From: Eupeodes corollae
Lineage: Eukaryota; Arthropoda; Insecta; Diptera; Syrphidae
Direction of reading: 5' to 3'
Assembly: GCF_945859685.1 (NCBI RefSeq)
Contig: NC_079149.1
Span: 27,873,118-27,937,117 of the forward strand
Length of the DNA stretch: 64,000 nt
The position numbers and the translations under genes were made by a program. Each line of letters opens with the position of its first letter. Position 1 is the first letter of the stretch. Below, piece by piece: positions 1-12,953 of this stretch. Below the pieces are notes generated by a model. It ran no database searches, was not told the DNA's origin, and saw nothing but the letters and a program-made list of their open reading frames with translations.

Positions 1-2233
1 CGCATATGTACAAAGTTCTTAACTTCAGACAGAATTGTAAACACCATCAACCTTTAGACGATGAACTTTATTTTTTTCTTCAGATTTGCGTGTTCTTTGC
101 GTTGCAGACTCTTTTAAAATTGAGTCCTTGTTCGTGAGGTATTAATGCGTGTATGTTATTTTAGTAAGATGTCTTTCAGAAAAAAAAGTCCTATTCTCTG
201 AGTGATGAAACTTGAACTCGGAGTAACGTGCCGCTAACTGCTTCAAGGCTTCTTCTACTGTTTTTTTTTTTAATTCTGTTTAATATTTAACATGAATTGC
301 GACAAAAGACTGCGAGAGTAAGAGAATCCTCGCATTGTATCCTTACGTGCAGGTATGATTATCATCTTCGTCGTCTGGTTCCGTTTCGTCATCTCAGAGA
401 AAAAAAAAACTTCCTTCAAACCCGACTATATTTTTTTATAGTTGTGTTGTCATTGTTGTCATTAATCTTTTTTATATTTTACTTATTTACATATACGCCG
501 TACTATGTTCCTAGTACCGTTGATATTCTTGTCTCGTCAGAAGTTCAAAAAAAAAACAAGAGACTGGCGGGTGTTGTGTGTAATCCTTGTTAACTTTTTG
601 TTAGGCTTATCTGCATATCTAAAGGCGATATAGGTATAGATATGTGCTGTGCAGTTACTTGACGTAGGTACTACTTCTTGCCAAGAGGTGTATATTGACT
701 ATGTTAATATCGTGTAAGACTGGTGGTATCCTGTACTTGGTGCGGATACGGATATGTTGTTTCTGTTTGATGTATCTATACATCCTGCCTACGTACCTAC
801 TTCACTGAAACACACAGGATGCTTTATCCTTTTGAGAATAATGATGGATGAAGACGAAATGTCATCAAACTGAATTGAACGTGTTAAAAAAACCATGATG
901 TTTTATAAAAGAGTTTCTATCTTCAATATGGTGTGTCTTCAGACAGGTTGTCTGATGTCAGTTTATATTCATATTATGTACATTTATAGGCAGACGAAAG
1001 GGTGATAATGGTTTTCTTTTTTTTAGACTTTATCAAATTGAAATAACATTTAAATCATGTTTTCTTTCAAAAGTGACATTAAGTGATGTACATTGCATCA
1101 AACAAAATAATGTTGGCATTTTTCGTAAATTGAATTGGAATTCTTTATTCGATATAGCAGATAAACTTTTAGGCTTATGGCGTTGCAATAAATGGTTAAA
1201 TGATTTATGGTTTGAGGAGTTATAAGAAATATTTTTTGACTTCTATGGAACACCGTGATATTTGGCTCCATTTCTAGCCCAATGCAATGTAGACAAAAGT
1301 TGTTACAAAACACTAAAGCACGTATTCCTTTGGCTTTTAATTTGTAGTTTATTTATAACTTTAGACAACACAAATTGGATGGTACTTTTTGTTAATCTAA
1401 AACTCTCTTTTGTCGGAAAATCATTTCCGATATTTTACTTCATTCTTGGTTTCATCACTTTTTCGTCAGAAGTTTTAACTTCTTCAATTCATTTACATCA
1501 GCTTTTCAAAGCAAACATTTCACTGCTATAAATATCTCAAATTATTTTCAAGAATGGCTACGATTTAGATGTCTACAAAATTAGACAATTTTGAAATTGA
1601 GATGACCCTAAAATTCAAAATTCATGTTCTTTGGTAAATTTGTCAAAATAAAAAACAAAAAAATAGACTATGTTCATTTTCTTGGTAATTATTATTTACT
1701 TCTTCATTTTCAAAATAGTTCATATATTTTTTAGAAGTTTACGACAACTTTTCTAAACAAACTCCTAGTATGCAAATATGAACAGTTTTCAACATTCTTA
1801 ACATAATCTGCAGATGGTGAAACCTATTTTGCAAATATTAAATGATTCCAATTCAATATTTTAAAGGTTGCAAAGAGAATTGTTTAATATATGAGAATCT
1901 CCTGTATTTAAAAATTGGACTTAAGCTTATAAAATGGAAGCAGTCTTCTTTGCATTTATCATTGCAGAGTGTACAGAACTGGTTGAAATTGCAATTGTAT
2001 AGTCAACTGTTGAGACATTCGCGTCTTGCTTTTAAAATTACTTTACTTTTCCTTGCGAATATAGGAACTATATGGCAAATTTTGCATTCGTGCAAAATTT
2101 CGAACTCGAGATTTTAATCAAGCATGATAATGACGATAGAACTCATAGAACCTTTATTTTGTTTTTTAATTTTCTTGTTAACTTATTTCAATAATTTATT
2201 TTTGAATAAGAAATTTATTACTTACTTCCTTAC
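1..2233. other. Intronic AT-rich DNA, no gene seen
   Basis: This is presumed upstream intron of the semaphorin gene. Short open frames at 297-593, 1262-1531 and 1842-2117 are low-complexity, rich in F, L, I and S, and show no motif I recognise. I see no splice-bounded exon with semaphorin character and no mobile element. A short exon could still be missed by eye. Confidence 0.6.
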
Positions 2234-5200
2234 TTAAGGTGGCGCTACAGTCATGTGTGAACTAGGGCTTCACCCAACAAACTTCTCCATCTAGCTCGGT
2301 CCCTAGCTAGATGTCTCCAGTTTCGCGCTGCAAGTTGGATGAGGTCACCTTCCACTTGTGCGTGCCACCTGATCCGCCGTCTTCCTCCACTGCGCTGTCC
2401 TGTGGGTGTGGATTCGAAGACTTTCCGGGCCGGAGCATTGGTTTCCATGTGATCTACGTGTCCCAGCTATCTTAGTCGTTGGACTTTTACTCTTCTGGCT
2501 AAGTCTACGTCGCTGTACAGCTCGTACAGCTCATCGTTATATATTCTCCTCCACTCCCCTTCGATGCATACGGGACCGTAGATCACACGAAGAACTTTTC
2601 TCTCGAAGCGACCCAAGGTGCTTTCATCCGCTTTTGTCATGGTCCATGCTTCTGCACCGTATAGCAGGACAGGGGATGATAAGGGTCTTATAAAGCAAAA
2701 CTTTGGTCCCTCGAGAGAGGACTTTACCACTCAATTGCTTTCTTAGTCCAAAGCAACAGCGGTTAGCAAGAGTTATTCTGCGTTTGATTTCAGCGCTGGT
2801 GTTGTTTTCTGCGTTTACAGCGGAGCTTAGGTAGACGAAGTCCTTGACTAACTTAAAGTTACGTCTGTCGATGGTGACGTTTTGACCGAGACGTCGGTGT
2901 TGTATGTCCTTTCTAGACGACAGCATGTACTTTGTTTTGCCCTCATTAACCGTTAAACCCATTTTTGCCGCTTCTGCCTCAATACTCACAAAAGCCCCAT
3001 TGACATCACACTGAGTTCTTCGGATTATGTCAATGTCATCAGTATATGCCAGTAATTGGACAGACTTTTGAAAGATAGTGCCTCTAGTGTTGACGTGTGA
3101 CCTCTGCACTATTTTTTAAGCACGATGTTAAAAAAATCAATGACAGCGCATCACCTTGTCTTAAACCTTTTTTGACATCGAAAGGTTCCGTTAAGTTGTT
3201 TATAACCTTTATGGAGCAGCGTGAACTCTCCATGGTCATCCTGCACAAACAGATGAGTTTGGCAGGGATGCCAAAACTAGACATGGCTCTATACAGCTCG
3301 TCCCTGTAGATGCTGTCATATGCGGCCTTGACATCGATGAAAAGATGGTGGGTGTCGATTTGGTGTTCTTGAGTTTTTTCCAGGATCTGCCGTAATGTGA
3401 ATATTTGATCAACTGTGGACTTTCCTGGTCTAAAACCACACTGATGAGGACCTATCAGGTTGTTGACGATGGGTTTTAGACGTTCACGTATTACGGCAGA
3501 GAAGATTTTATAGGCGATGTTAAGTAGACTTATTCCTCTTTAGTTGGTGCAGTTTAGAGGGTCTCCTTTTTTCAGGATCGGGCAAACAATACTGAGGTTC
3601 CATTCATCGGGCATGCTTTCTTCCGACCATATCTTACTGATGGTTCATGCTCCTAACCAACTTATCTCCAGCTGCTTTAAAGAGTTCGCCATTCAAGCCA
3701 TCCGCTCCAGCGGCTTTATTAGACTTCAACTTAGATATTGCAATCTTTACTTCGTCTAAGTCGGGAGGACGGGATTGTTGCCTTTCGTCGTCTATATTAA
3801 ATGAATCATCCTGCCTGACAGCGGAATTCAGTTCTTCATCGCCGTTATACAGTCTGCAGAAGTGGTCCTTCCATATCCTCAGCATTGACTGCGGTTCCAT
3901 TATGATGTTTCCACTTTCGTCTTTGCAGCCTTCGGTTCTAGGTTTATGTACCTGTGAATTTCATTTCACCAGTTCACAAAACTTTCGAACTTCATTCCTA
4001 CTCTTAAACCTCTCAACATCTTCGACCTAACGTTTCTCATGTCGGCGTTCATCTCGCCTCTTCTGCTCATTGAGCTCATAAGAAGCTCTCGTCCCTTTGC
4101 GTGCCTGTTGTTTGGCTGCATTTGCTTGCCGACATTCCTCATCAAACCAGGGGTTCCTTTTTGGTGGCTGTTTGAAACCCAGCACATCAGAGGCGGCTTC
4201 TCGAATTGCATCTTGGCAATGTTGCCACTGGTTTTCAATACATTATGTTAGTGGCAGAGAACTTCGAGAGATGTTACTTTTAACTCGGTGGGAAAATTAT
4301 TTGGCGATCTCTGGCGATTGTAGCCGATCGACGTTGTACCTTTTCCCAGCACTTCAATGGTGTGCCTTGGCTGTGGAAATCCAGTGCTACCTTGGCTACA
4401 ACGAGGTAGTGGTCCGAGTCGATGTAAGCTCCTCGGAAAATTCGTACATCCATGATGCTGGAAGAGTGTCTGGGGTCGATCGCAATATGATCAATCTGGT
4501 TGACGGTTAATTGATCTGGAGAACTCCAAGTTCCTTTGTGGATGTTGAGGTGTGGAAAACGCAAACGTTTCGCCCCGAAGAAAAATCTATGACCCTTAGT
4601 CCGTTGTCGCAAGTGTTGGCGTGCAGGCTGTTCTTCCCGATTATTCCAACAAAGTAATCTTCTCTTCCTAGCTTGGCATTAAAATCGCCCAGGACTATTG
4701 TAATATCGTAGCTAGGACACTGCTCAAATGTATAAGAGCTCCAAAAATACATCTTTCGTGTTCCTATTCTTCTTTTCTGTGGGGGCATGTGCGTATATCA
4801 GGCTAATATTGCCGAATTAAGCCTTGATGCGTATGGTCATGAGGCGCTAATTGATTCGTTTATAGCTCAAGACTTCTTGCCTAAGTCTGGCTCCAATGAC
4901 GAAACCGCATCCAAAAAAGCGCTGTTGGTTTTCGTGGTAGCAGTCACCATAGAAAATATCGCAGTTTTTCATCCTCTTTTTGCCCGGCCCATCCCATCGT
5001 ATTTCTTGTATGGCGGTGATATCTGCTTTATAGCAGTCTAGGGCCTTTGCTAATTCTTCGGCCGCACGTAGTCTGTTAAGGGACCTAACATTCCACGTGC
5101 ATATCCGAAGTTCGTTGTCCTTTATTCGTTTGCGTTGGTTGTCAACAGTAAATCCGTCCGTATTCGAGGCTTGTTGGTGCTTCGCAACTTTGAAAGCTTT

Positions 5201-5471
5201 TACGTGGCCAGGAAGTCACCCCGCCGCACAACCCCCAACCTGGAGGGCGAGGTCCTAAGTATAACTACAAGGATGGGGAGCCGGATAAAACCGCTTCTTA
5301 TAAGCCTGGTCTCCGAATAAGTCGAAAAAGTCCTATAAGGTGTTCAATAAGTAGTTCAACCTTACTGGAACTGTAGACGCCACTGTTGATTCCATCTCGG
5401 GAATTCCTGAGATACCGTCTGGATATGGAAAGGTGCCTTAGTGGAAACACATGTCTACCATTTGAACATCA
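2234..5471 (-). mobile_element. RTE-clade LINE, copy A (endonuclease + reverse transcriptase, decayed)
   Basis: Read on the minus strand, the order is 5' leader (5471-5050), APE-type endonuclease (about 5040-4280, with GDFNAKLGRED and DSDHYLVVA), a basic linker (4238-3966), reverse transcriptase (about 3900-2620, with LDEVKIAISKLKSNKAAGAD, the LRQGDALS block and YTDD where YADD is expected) and the C-terminal module (2730-2251, YGAEAWTMTKADEST, then RARWRSLLGEALVH). The frame breaks many times, so it is non-functional. The 3' end is CGCCACCTTAAG followed by an imperfect TAAG tail. The 5' end matches copy D up to ACCATTTGAACATCA, so both seem near full length at the 5' side. The endonuclease plus RT layout with a short repeat tail fits the RTE clade (family knowledge); exact naming needs a repeat library. 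Confidence 0.88.
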
Positions 5472-8400
5472 CATTTTCTACTCCTTTTTAAATAGTTTTT
5501 CATAATTTTTAAGTTAAATGTATTAATTTCATGCCCAGAAAGACTGTGATATAGTCTTAAATGCTTATATAAGTATTCATAAAGAAACCAATTCAAAACT
5601 AACATTTTCGCTCCATGCAATTAGCAATAAACCATCAACAACCATTAACCAAAAAAAACTTAATTTTCTTTGTATTTTATTTCCCTTAATTAAACCCACT
5701 TTACCACCTCCCACCTTTCTCATAATCGATTCTCAATGTAAAAGCCATTTACCAACGCCCATTCAATTTTACCTTTTTATTTCACTTTACGTACTTACAT
5801 ATAATATTTTTTAAAGTCTTATTAAAATTAAGAGCTGCATTTTCAACACACAGACTAGACATTAGTTCATAAATTTTACTTTCTGAAGGTTCAAATTGTT
5901 AAGTGCAAACCGAAGGTTCAGTTCAGTACTACAGTTCAGTAGTTTTTTTTGTCTTTAGTTTTTAAAAACGTATAGGTAAGTACTTAGAAAGGCAACATTT
6001 TTCATCACATTGAAAATAAGTAAAGAAAAGTAAAGTATGGAGTTGAGTCTTGCATCGAGAGTCGACACGGCTGCTTATGGCGATGACGACGACGACGACG
6101 GACGGATGAAGACGCTGATGGTCGTCCACACTTTAAGGACCAATAAAGGCGAAAAGAAAATAAAGTTGGTGAAAACCACTTAATTGGTTGTACTTGGAGT
6201 AAAGCCTCAACCAACACTACTACTGCCACAACACCCTTTCTCTAGATATATGTATAGTATATATTCGTAGTGCTAGCTCCTCTTAAGTGCTGCTTACTTT
6301 CCACTTGGTCTAACTCCTTCTGGGATACTTGCTTCATACCGACAAAATAACTAAACTATCTTCTGTAGCATTAATGTGTAGTGTTGTATGAAGAATACAG
6401 TGTTGCTGTTATTTTACTCGGAACAAGTCCTCTTAGACTCTTTCAGACTATAGCAAAAGTTCACTACTTTTGAGAAAACTAATAATTAAAGTTGTTTTTT
6501 TCTTCTTTCCTTTGTATATCCTTTGGCTGCTTGCTAAGATCTAGGTGCCTCTTTATAGAAATAACTCGGGAATAAAGGATGTGGAAAGAGCCAAAGCACA
6601 GGAGCGGCCTTACCACCACCGCTAGCCAGAGTTCACATCAAAGTCAAATTTTCTTTTTTAAAAATAAGATTGTTTATCAGAAACAATGACTTGAAAAATG
6701 GATACAAAATATTGAATACATAGCAGATTTAAATCAAAGTTATTTTGTTTCTTGACTTTCTTGTTAAAAAAATAAACTTTTTGTCAATTTGAATGGTTTG
6801 GAAAATCTTTACACGCAAATCTAAGAAAATTAAAATTATCATAAAAAGCCTTTCAAATGTTTCTATTTGGTCCTCATGACAAATTGTTAAAACTTGTTAG
6901 ACAATCAATTCAAAATCTCAAATCCTTGACAAATTTTTGTTATCATTCCGGTCCTGAATTATCAAAGAAAATGTATTCACTTTGCACCTTGGTTTTCGGA
7001 GTGCGAATAAAGGGTCATGTAAAATAGTTAACCATCCAGCATCCAACAGCTCGACCTTCGAGCGCGAACTTGTGTTTTCTTTTTCTTGAATCTTGCAGAA
7101 CCATTTTCTATTAAGAGTGCTTAATTTCCTATATGCACTTTTTTCCTTCTGTCCTTGCCTCATAAAACATCGTCGTAATTTTCTTCATTTTCTTTTTTTA
7201 AATTCGCACCTTTCCCACCCTCATCCAGCTTAACCAAAATTTAATGAATTCGATGTTGCAGCAAAGCAAAAATTAAAGTAAAAGCAGATCTTCCTGCTCT
7301 TTTGTATGTTGTGGACTTACCGAACATGTCAACATCCTTGTTCAGCTCCTGAATCCTTACGGTGTGTGGTGTATTTTCTTTTCGTCCTTCAGATGCATGT
7401 TTATTTTGAACGTTCTCATAACAAATTCAATTTGTTTATGGCCACGATATTTAATGTAATTTTATTCAAAGTTTTATTTATTTGTCGCACCTTTTCGATC
7501 GCTTCCATCATCCTTCGTGGAGAACCAAAATGTGTTACCCACAGAAGAGCAAGGACTAAGGAGTTTACCATCTACAGTCAGTGCCATAGCCCACAGAAGT
7601 TAAATACGAGTATTTTTTGTGTTTGTGTAGAGATTTTCATTTTTGTTTATCGTCCTTTTTTCCTTGAGGATATTTTCTTTTTATAATTTAGTTTTCACTT
7701 CATCCTTTTCCATTAACATTTCGGTTAACATCATGTATACATATGTGTATATATAGATGGTATTTTTTTTTAAATAAATTTTGTAATGACATCGGTTTGA
7801 CGATGACGAACGACTATATGACGACGTTTTGTTGCAATGGTTGGTTGGGATGAAAATTGAATTTTCATCGAGCGATCCTTTGAATTGGAAAGGACATGTT
7901 GAAAGATGGATTTTATGCATGTAAATGAAAGCATTCAAAGCTCTTCCTTTTTGTACTTCTTTTTGTATCTCTGTGTGTGTTTTTTAAAAGGATAAATGCA
8001 TATTCTTCATGCTGAACGCTAACAGTTTGTTGCTGAAAAGTTATTTTGGTTTATTTGACTTTTTTATTTTTCTACTTTATTTCTGTGTTTTTTGTGTTTT
8101 ATGATAATTTTCTATGAAAGAAAAAGTTATTTGAATGGATTTTGTACTTTACTCAGTTTTTCTTCTATTTAATTACTTTCTTGACAGAGAAAAATGTAGA
8201 TAGGTGCATAAAGAGCAAAACGTAAAGTCTTATGTGGTTAGTACCGACATTCAAAAACATGTATAAGAGTATGAAGGATATGAAAGGATTAAATTACTTT
8301 TTTTTTGCATTTTTGTTTGTATCGAAGGTGAATTTTATTTAACTTAGAATTTAAAACTAGGAAAAAAATAGCAAGATACTCGATGAAAAAGAAAACCAGT

Positions 8401-8851
8401 GTTTGGAGCATGAAAAGGTACTTCTAAAAAGACAATATATTGACGAGGGACACAATACATGAAAATAAATGAGTTTTAGTTAAATCCTTTAAATAGATTG
8501 AAGAAAATGGCGTATTGTTAGATCTTGCCACTGTCAGCAACACTACTTCATCTATATTCTTATATTACAAATTTTTCCAATATAATATTTCCTTATGCCA
8601 TTAAAGACGAGTATTTTATAACAAAAGCCAATATATTAATATAAAAATGTAATTCCAAATGGTCATATATTCAAAATTAAACTTTTTATTAGAAAATCTT
8701 TTATTGGTTAAAAAAAAATGTCAAATTGTTGAATTCCATTGCCGTAGAAAATATTTCTTTATTTCCAGTAATTTTCTATTCACCGTGATATAGATTACAA
8801 TCAATTGTTATAGAAAATTTAACACTAAATATTTTAAAGAACGATAGTGTC
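5472..8851. other. Intronic AT-rich DNA, no gene seen
   Basis: No exon or mobile-element coding region was recognised. The stretch contains a short GAC microsatellite (about 6081-6102), a TA/TG-rich run near 7735-7756 and many poly-T tracts. Minus-strand frames at 6005-6229 and 6918-7163 and the + frame at 7306-7686 lack recognisable motifs or splice context, and I regard them as chance. Confidence 0.55.
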
Positions 8852-9302
8852 TTTCCGACTTAGACGAGGTAAAGATTGCTATAATTAAGCTGAAGTCCAA
8901 AAAAGGCGCTGGAGCAGATGGCTTGAATGCCGAGCTCTTAAAAGCAGTCGAAGATAATTTGGATAAATTGCATAAACTATAGAGGCTTCAGTCTACTTAA
9001 AATTGCTTACAAAATCTTCTCTGCAGTAATTTGTGAACCTCTAAGGCGCATCGTCAACAACCTTATCAGTGTGGTTTCAGATCAGGAAAGTCCACGTAAT
9101 ACCTTAGATCCTGGAAGAAACCCAAGAAAATCAAATCGACAAACACCATCTTTTCAGGGCAGTATATGTTAGCATCTACAGGTACGAGCTGTATAGAGTC
9201 ATATCTAGTTTTGGAAACCCTGTCAAAGTCTTCCATTTGTGCAGGATGACCGTGGAGAATTCGCGTGTTTTTTAAAGGCTAACTTACCAACTTAACAGAA
9301 CC
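8852..9302 (+). mobile_element. RTE-clade LINE fragment (RT only)
   Basis: The + strand reads DLDEVKIAIIKLKSKKGAGA, then the NYRGFSLLKIAYKI block and, further on, YELYRVISSFGNPVKVFHLC. These match consecutive pieces of the RT of copies A and B, with internal deletions between blocks and several frameshifts. No endonuclease and no 3' tail are present. It abuts the LOA-like element on its right at about 9302-9328. It is an old fragment of the same family as the 2234-5471 element. Confidence 0.75.
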
Positions 9303-9327
9303 TAGCTTTCAGAATAATAATATAATA

Positions 9328-11400
9328 CCAAAAGTCATTGGACATGTACATAGAAGGTGTTGGACAGTTTCCTCTTCCTCCTCGTCCATGCAGCTTCTAC
9401 AGAAGTCATTTTTGTAGACCCCTAGCCTCATAGCATGTCTTCCTATGATGCAGTGTCCCGTTATTACTCCAATTGTAGAGCTTATACTTTGTCTGCTCAG
9501 TGATATCAAGCTTTTTGACCGTTTTAAGTCAATACTTGGCCATATTTGCTTGGTTGCCAGTCAGGTGGTACTTTGTGACCATCTAGCATTTGTTGTTTTT
9601 AGAGCATATTGTTTGAGAAGATATTTGCATGTAGCAAGTGGTGTTCCTATGTTATGTTTTTGTCTAACATAAGGCAGAAGTGTTCCGTTTTTGGCGAGCT
9701 CATCGGCTTTGCAATTTCCCGGAATGTCTCTGTGGCCCGGCACCCAAATTAGGTGAATGTTAAACTGTTCCGTCATCTCATTCAGAGATGATCGACAATC
9801 GTGGACTGTTTGAGAGTTTGTGGAGACAGACGCGAGAGATTTAAGAGCGGCTTGGCTGTCTGAGAAGATTCTTATATCCTTACAAGATATAACGTTTTCT
9901 TTGAGCCCGGATAGTGCTTCTTTAATCGCCATTACTTCTGCCTGCAATACACTACATTTATTTGGAAGTCAATAGGATAGACTGAGATTCAGTTGTTCTG
10001 AAAAGATACCACTTCCAACTCCGTGATCGGTCTTTGAACCGTCAGTATAAAAGTGTACCGCATCGTCTTCCAGGGGTCTCTCTTCTTCCCAGGAGGATCT
10101 TGAAGGGATGGACACATGGAATCCATTGAGAGGTGGCTCTAAGCCTTACACATGAGTTGGAAGCAACCTTTTTAGAGAAGATGTCAAGTGGTGTTAGGTT
10201 TAAAAGCACTTCCAGTGCTGCGGTCGGTGTTGAGCGAAGTGCTCCTGTGATGCACATACCTGCTGACCGCTGGACTTTGATGAGCTCATTTATATTTACC
10301 ATCTTGTCCAGTGCAGTCCACCATACGACAGCTCCATAAATGAGTATCGGCCTGATTACCGAAGTGTATAGCCAGTGGGTTATTTTTGGGGAGAAGGCCC
10401 ATTTTGATCCTATGGCCTTTTTACAAGTAAAAAGCGCTACAGTAGCCTTTTTGACTCTTTCATCAATATTTGCCTTTTAATTTATTTTTTTGTCTAAAAT
10501 GAGGCCCAAATATTTAGCTTGATCGAAAAAGCTTAATGGTATTCCTCTAATCTTGGGTGGGCTAATCTGAGGAATTTTATATCTTCTCGAAAAGAGTATT
10601 AATTCTGTTTTTTGTGGGTTGATGTCCAATCGACATTACTTAGCCCATTTAGTTAGCCTGTTTAGGGCATTTTGTAGGAGTTCCGAGAGAATTTGGGGGT
10701 GCTTCCCAGATACGGGTATCGCAACGTCGTCATCATAGGCAATCACCTTAAAACTCTCTGCTACCAATGCTGTAAGTAGGTCGTTTACTACCATGTTCCA
10801 TAAAAGAGGCGAAAGGACTCCACCTTGGGGAGTGCCTCGATTCACCGATATGGTGGTAGTAAAACTTCTCATGTTAGAAATTACTGTCCTGCTTTTGAGC
10901 ATGAGACTTATAAGATCTATGAGTGACTTCTCTAATTTCAGCTTATCCATTGCTGTTGTGATCGCCTGGTAACTGACGTTGTTGAAAGCTCCTTCAATAT
11001 CTTGCAACGCTACCAGGTTATATTCTTTGTATTCGAGGGAATGTTCAATAGTACATTCCAGCGAGTGAAGTGCTGATTCTACAGATTTTCCCTTAGAGTA
11101 AGCATGTTGAGCTGTGGAAATGAGACATGGTTTTAAATTATGTCTGATATAAATTTCAATCAATCTTTCCAAGGTTTTAAGAAGGAAGGATGATAGGCTG
11201 ATTGTGTCGTAGATCTTTAGGGTTTAATGCTTTGGGAATGAAGACTACTTTTGCCATTCTCCAGGCTTTGGGAATATATCTCAACCTTACACAGCTTGTC
11301 AGAATGATTTCCAATGGTGGAATAATCATGTCTGAGCATTTTTGTAGTTCGGCCGGAATGATTCCGTAAACAATATTTTCTGAAAAACATGTATTGCAAG
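9328..11400 (-). mobile_element. LOA/I-type LINE copy 1 (RT + RNase H, 5'- and 3'-truncated)
   Basis: On the minus strand an RT portion (about 11400-10636) contains QHAYSKGKSVESALHSLE, DIEGAFNNV and NRGTPQGGVLSPLLWN. The catalytic box reads AYDDDVAI, whereas the sister copy at 13560 has AYADDVAI. About 690 bp further on comes an RNase H domain (9947-9561) with FSDSQAALKSL and IHLIWVPGHRDIPGNCKADE, then an HLLCTCP knuckle at the truncated 3' end. RNase H after RT is a known trait of the I/LOA/R1 group, and the GTPQGGVLSPLLWN and DIEGAFNN wording looks LOA-like, but the clade is my inference. Frames are broken at several points. Confidence 0.85.
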
Positions 11401-12011
11401 CAAGTTAAAATATTGACTTCAAAATTGTTTCTCTTTTTGCAAAAAACTTTTAGTGAAAAGTTTTACGAAGAATTCAACTAGCAATTTTGAAAAAAATGCA
11501 ACAAAATTCCTAAAACCTATGAAAAATTGTTTTATGACTCAAACATATCTTAACGGAGCAATATTATGACATAATATTTTAGGTGTAGACAATTACGAGA
11601 CGCTAGAGTATTTTAATCTACTTTTTACAGCGATAAAATAGCTGTGAATGCTTAATCGAGCAGATCTGCTGTTAATACTTATAATTAGACATTCAAAATA
11701 TTCTTTGTTTTAGAATACTAATTAGTAGCATATCTTTAGATAATGCCTGTTTTTAGGCCTATCACAGGTATTCACACTGGAACTATTCTTTAATAAATTC
11801 GACTTTCTGAACACGAACCTGCAATCGGTTTTTGCCTAGCAGCTCCCGTTTTCGTGTTATGGGGAAGGGTGTTGCAAACCCGACGCCACTAAGAAATACC
11901 CAAAATAATTTTGAAAAGAAGAAAGTAAAACATTTTTTCTTTGAAAATCCATGTTTATTTATTGACATTAACATACAAATATAAAAAACATTTAAAATAC
12001 AATATTTTTTT
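11401..12011. other. Non-coding, possible 3' flank of the transposase-like element
   Basis: AT-rich sequence lies between the LOA-like copy and the stop of the transposase-like gene. It may include the 3' untranslated part of that element (11780-12011 is locally richer in G+C). I found no terminal inverted repeat by eye. Confidence 0.4.
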
Positions 12012-12941
12012 TTACTGCGGATTTGATGTACTGGAACCCAAGAAACTCCGTTTTTTTCTTGATCTGCAATGTGGTTTTCTCGGACAATCTCTAAGCAGAT
12101 TCCAGCAGTAATCTGCCATCATATGCGTATCCCACTTACCCTGTATCGTTCTTCCATTGTCCTTATATCCTGGTGAAATCGCTCACCTTGCTCTTCACTC
12201 AAGTCTCCCAAGTTTTCAGGAAACCGGTCCAAATGGTTTTGCAAGTAATGCACCTGGATGCTCATGTTGCATCCAAGCTCACGAAAAGCAGGCAGCATTT
12301 TATGAACCAAATCCTTATAATTTGAAGCCTTCTTGTTGCCTAACAACAAGATTCAACAAAATTTGTGTCCTTTATTAACCGTCTGATTTGAGGGCCATCG
12401 AATATGCCAGCTTTTATTTTTTCAATGCTTAATCCTTTCATCTTTGTAGATATGAATTGAAAACGTGATGATTCCTTATCTAGAGTCTTAACAAATTGCT
12501 TCATTAAGCCAAGTTTTATATGAAGTGGAGGCATTATTTTTTATACCAATCAACCAAAGGCTCATTAATAACATTTTTCTCCAACAACCATGTTATCTCT
12601 TTCAGGCCAATCTGTTTTTACCGAGTGATCTTGTTTAACTCTGCTATCCAAAAGGCACAAGAAGCAGGGATATTTTGTGTATCCACCTTGCTGTCCAAGG
12701 TGGAAGTTAACCATTTTTAAATCCACACAAATAATCCATCCTTGTTTGTGATACTTAATCTTTTCCAAGACTATAGCTGTATTCTTGTACTCTTCTTTCA
12801 TTTGGGTTGAGTATCCAATAGAAATTGATCCCAATTCGTTACCATTGTGTAAAAGCAAACATTTCAAACTTCGGTTGGACCGGTCAAAAAACAGACGCCA
12901 GACGGTTCATACTAGGGAAGGCTCATTTTTGTTAAGAGACT

Positions 12942-12953
12942 TTTAACATCGTG
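12942..12953. repeat. Target-site duplication, left copy (TTTAACATCGTG)
   Basis: TTTAACATCGTG occurs here and, perfectly, at 14585-14596. The two copies bracket the LOA-like insertion exactly where the transposase-like reading is interrupted (HDVK), so they are the 12-bp duplication made at integration. Confidence 0.9.

Noticed and set aside
297..593. Small host gene
   Set aside because: Low-complexity frame with no motif, no splice context and poly-T/poly-A bias; judged chance.
6005..6229. Protein with arginine-rich run (minus strand)
   Set aside because: The run is translated from the GAC microsatellite at 6081-6102; no other support.
9561..9947. Host RNase H gene
   Set aside because: It lies in order after an RT of the same strand and matches the second LOA-like copy, so it is part of a LINE.
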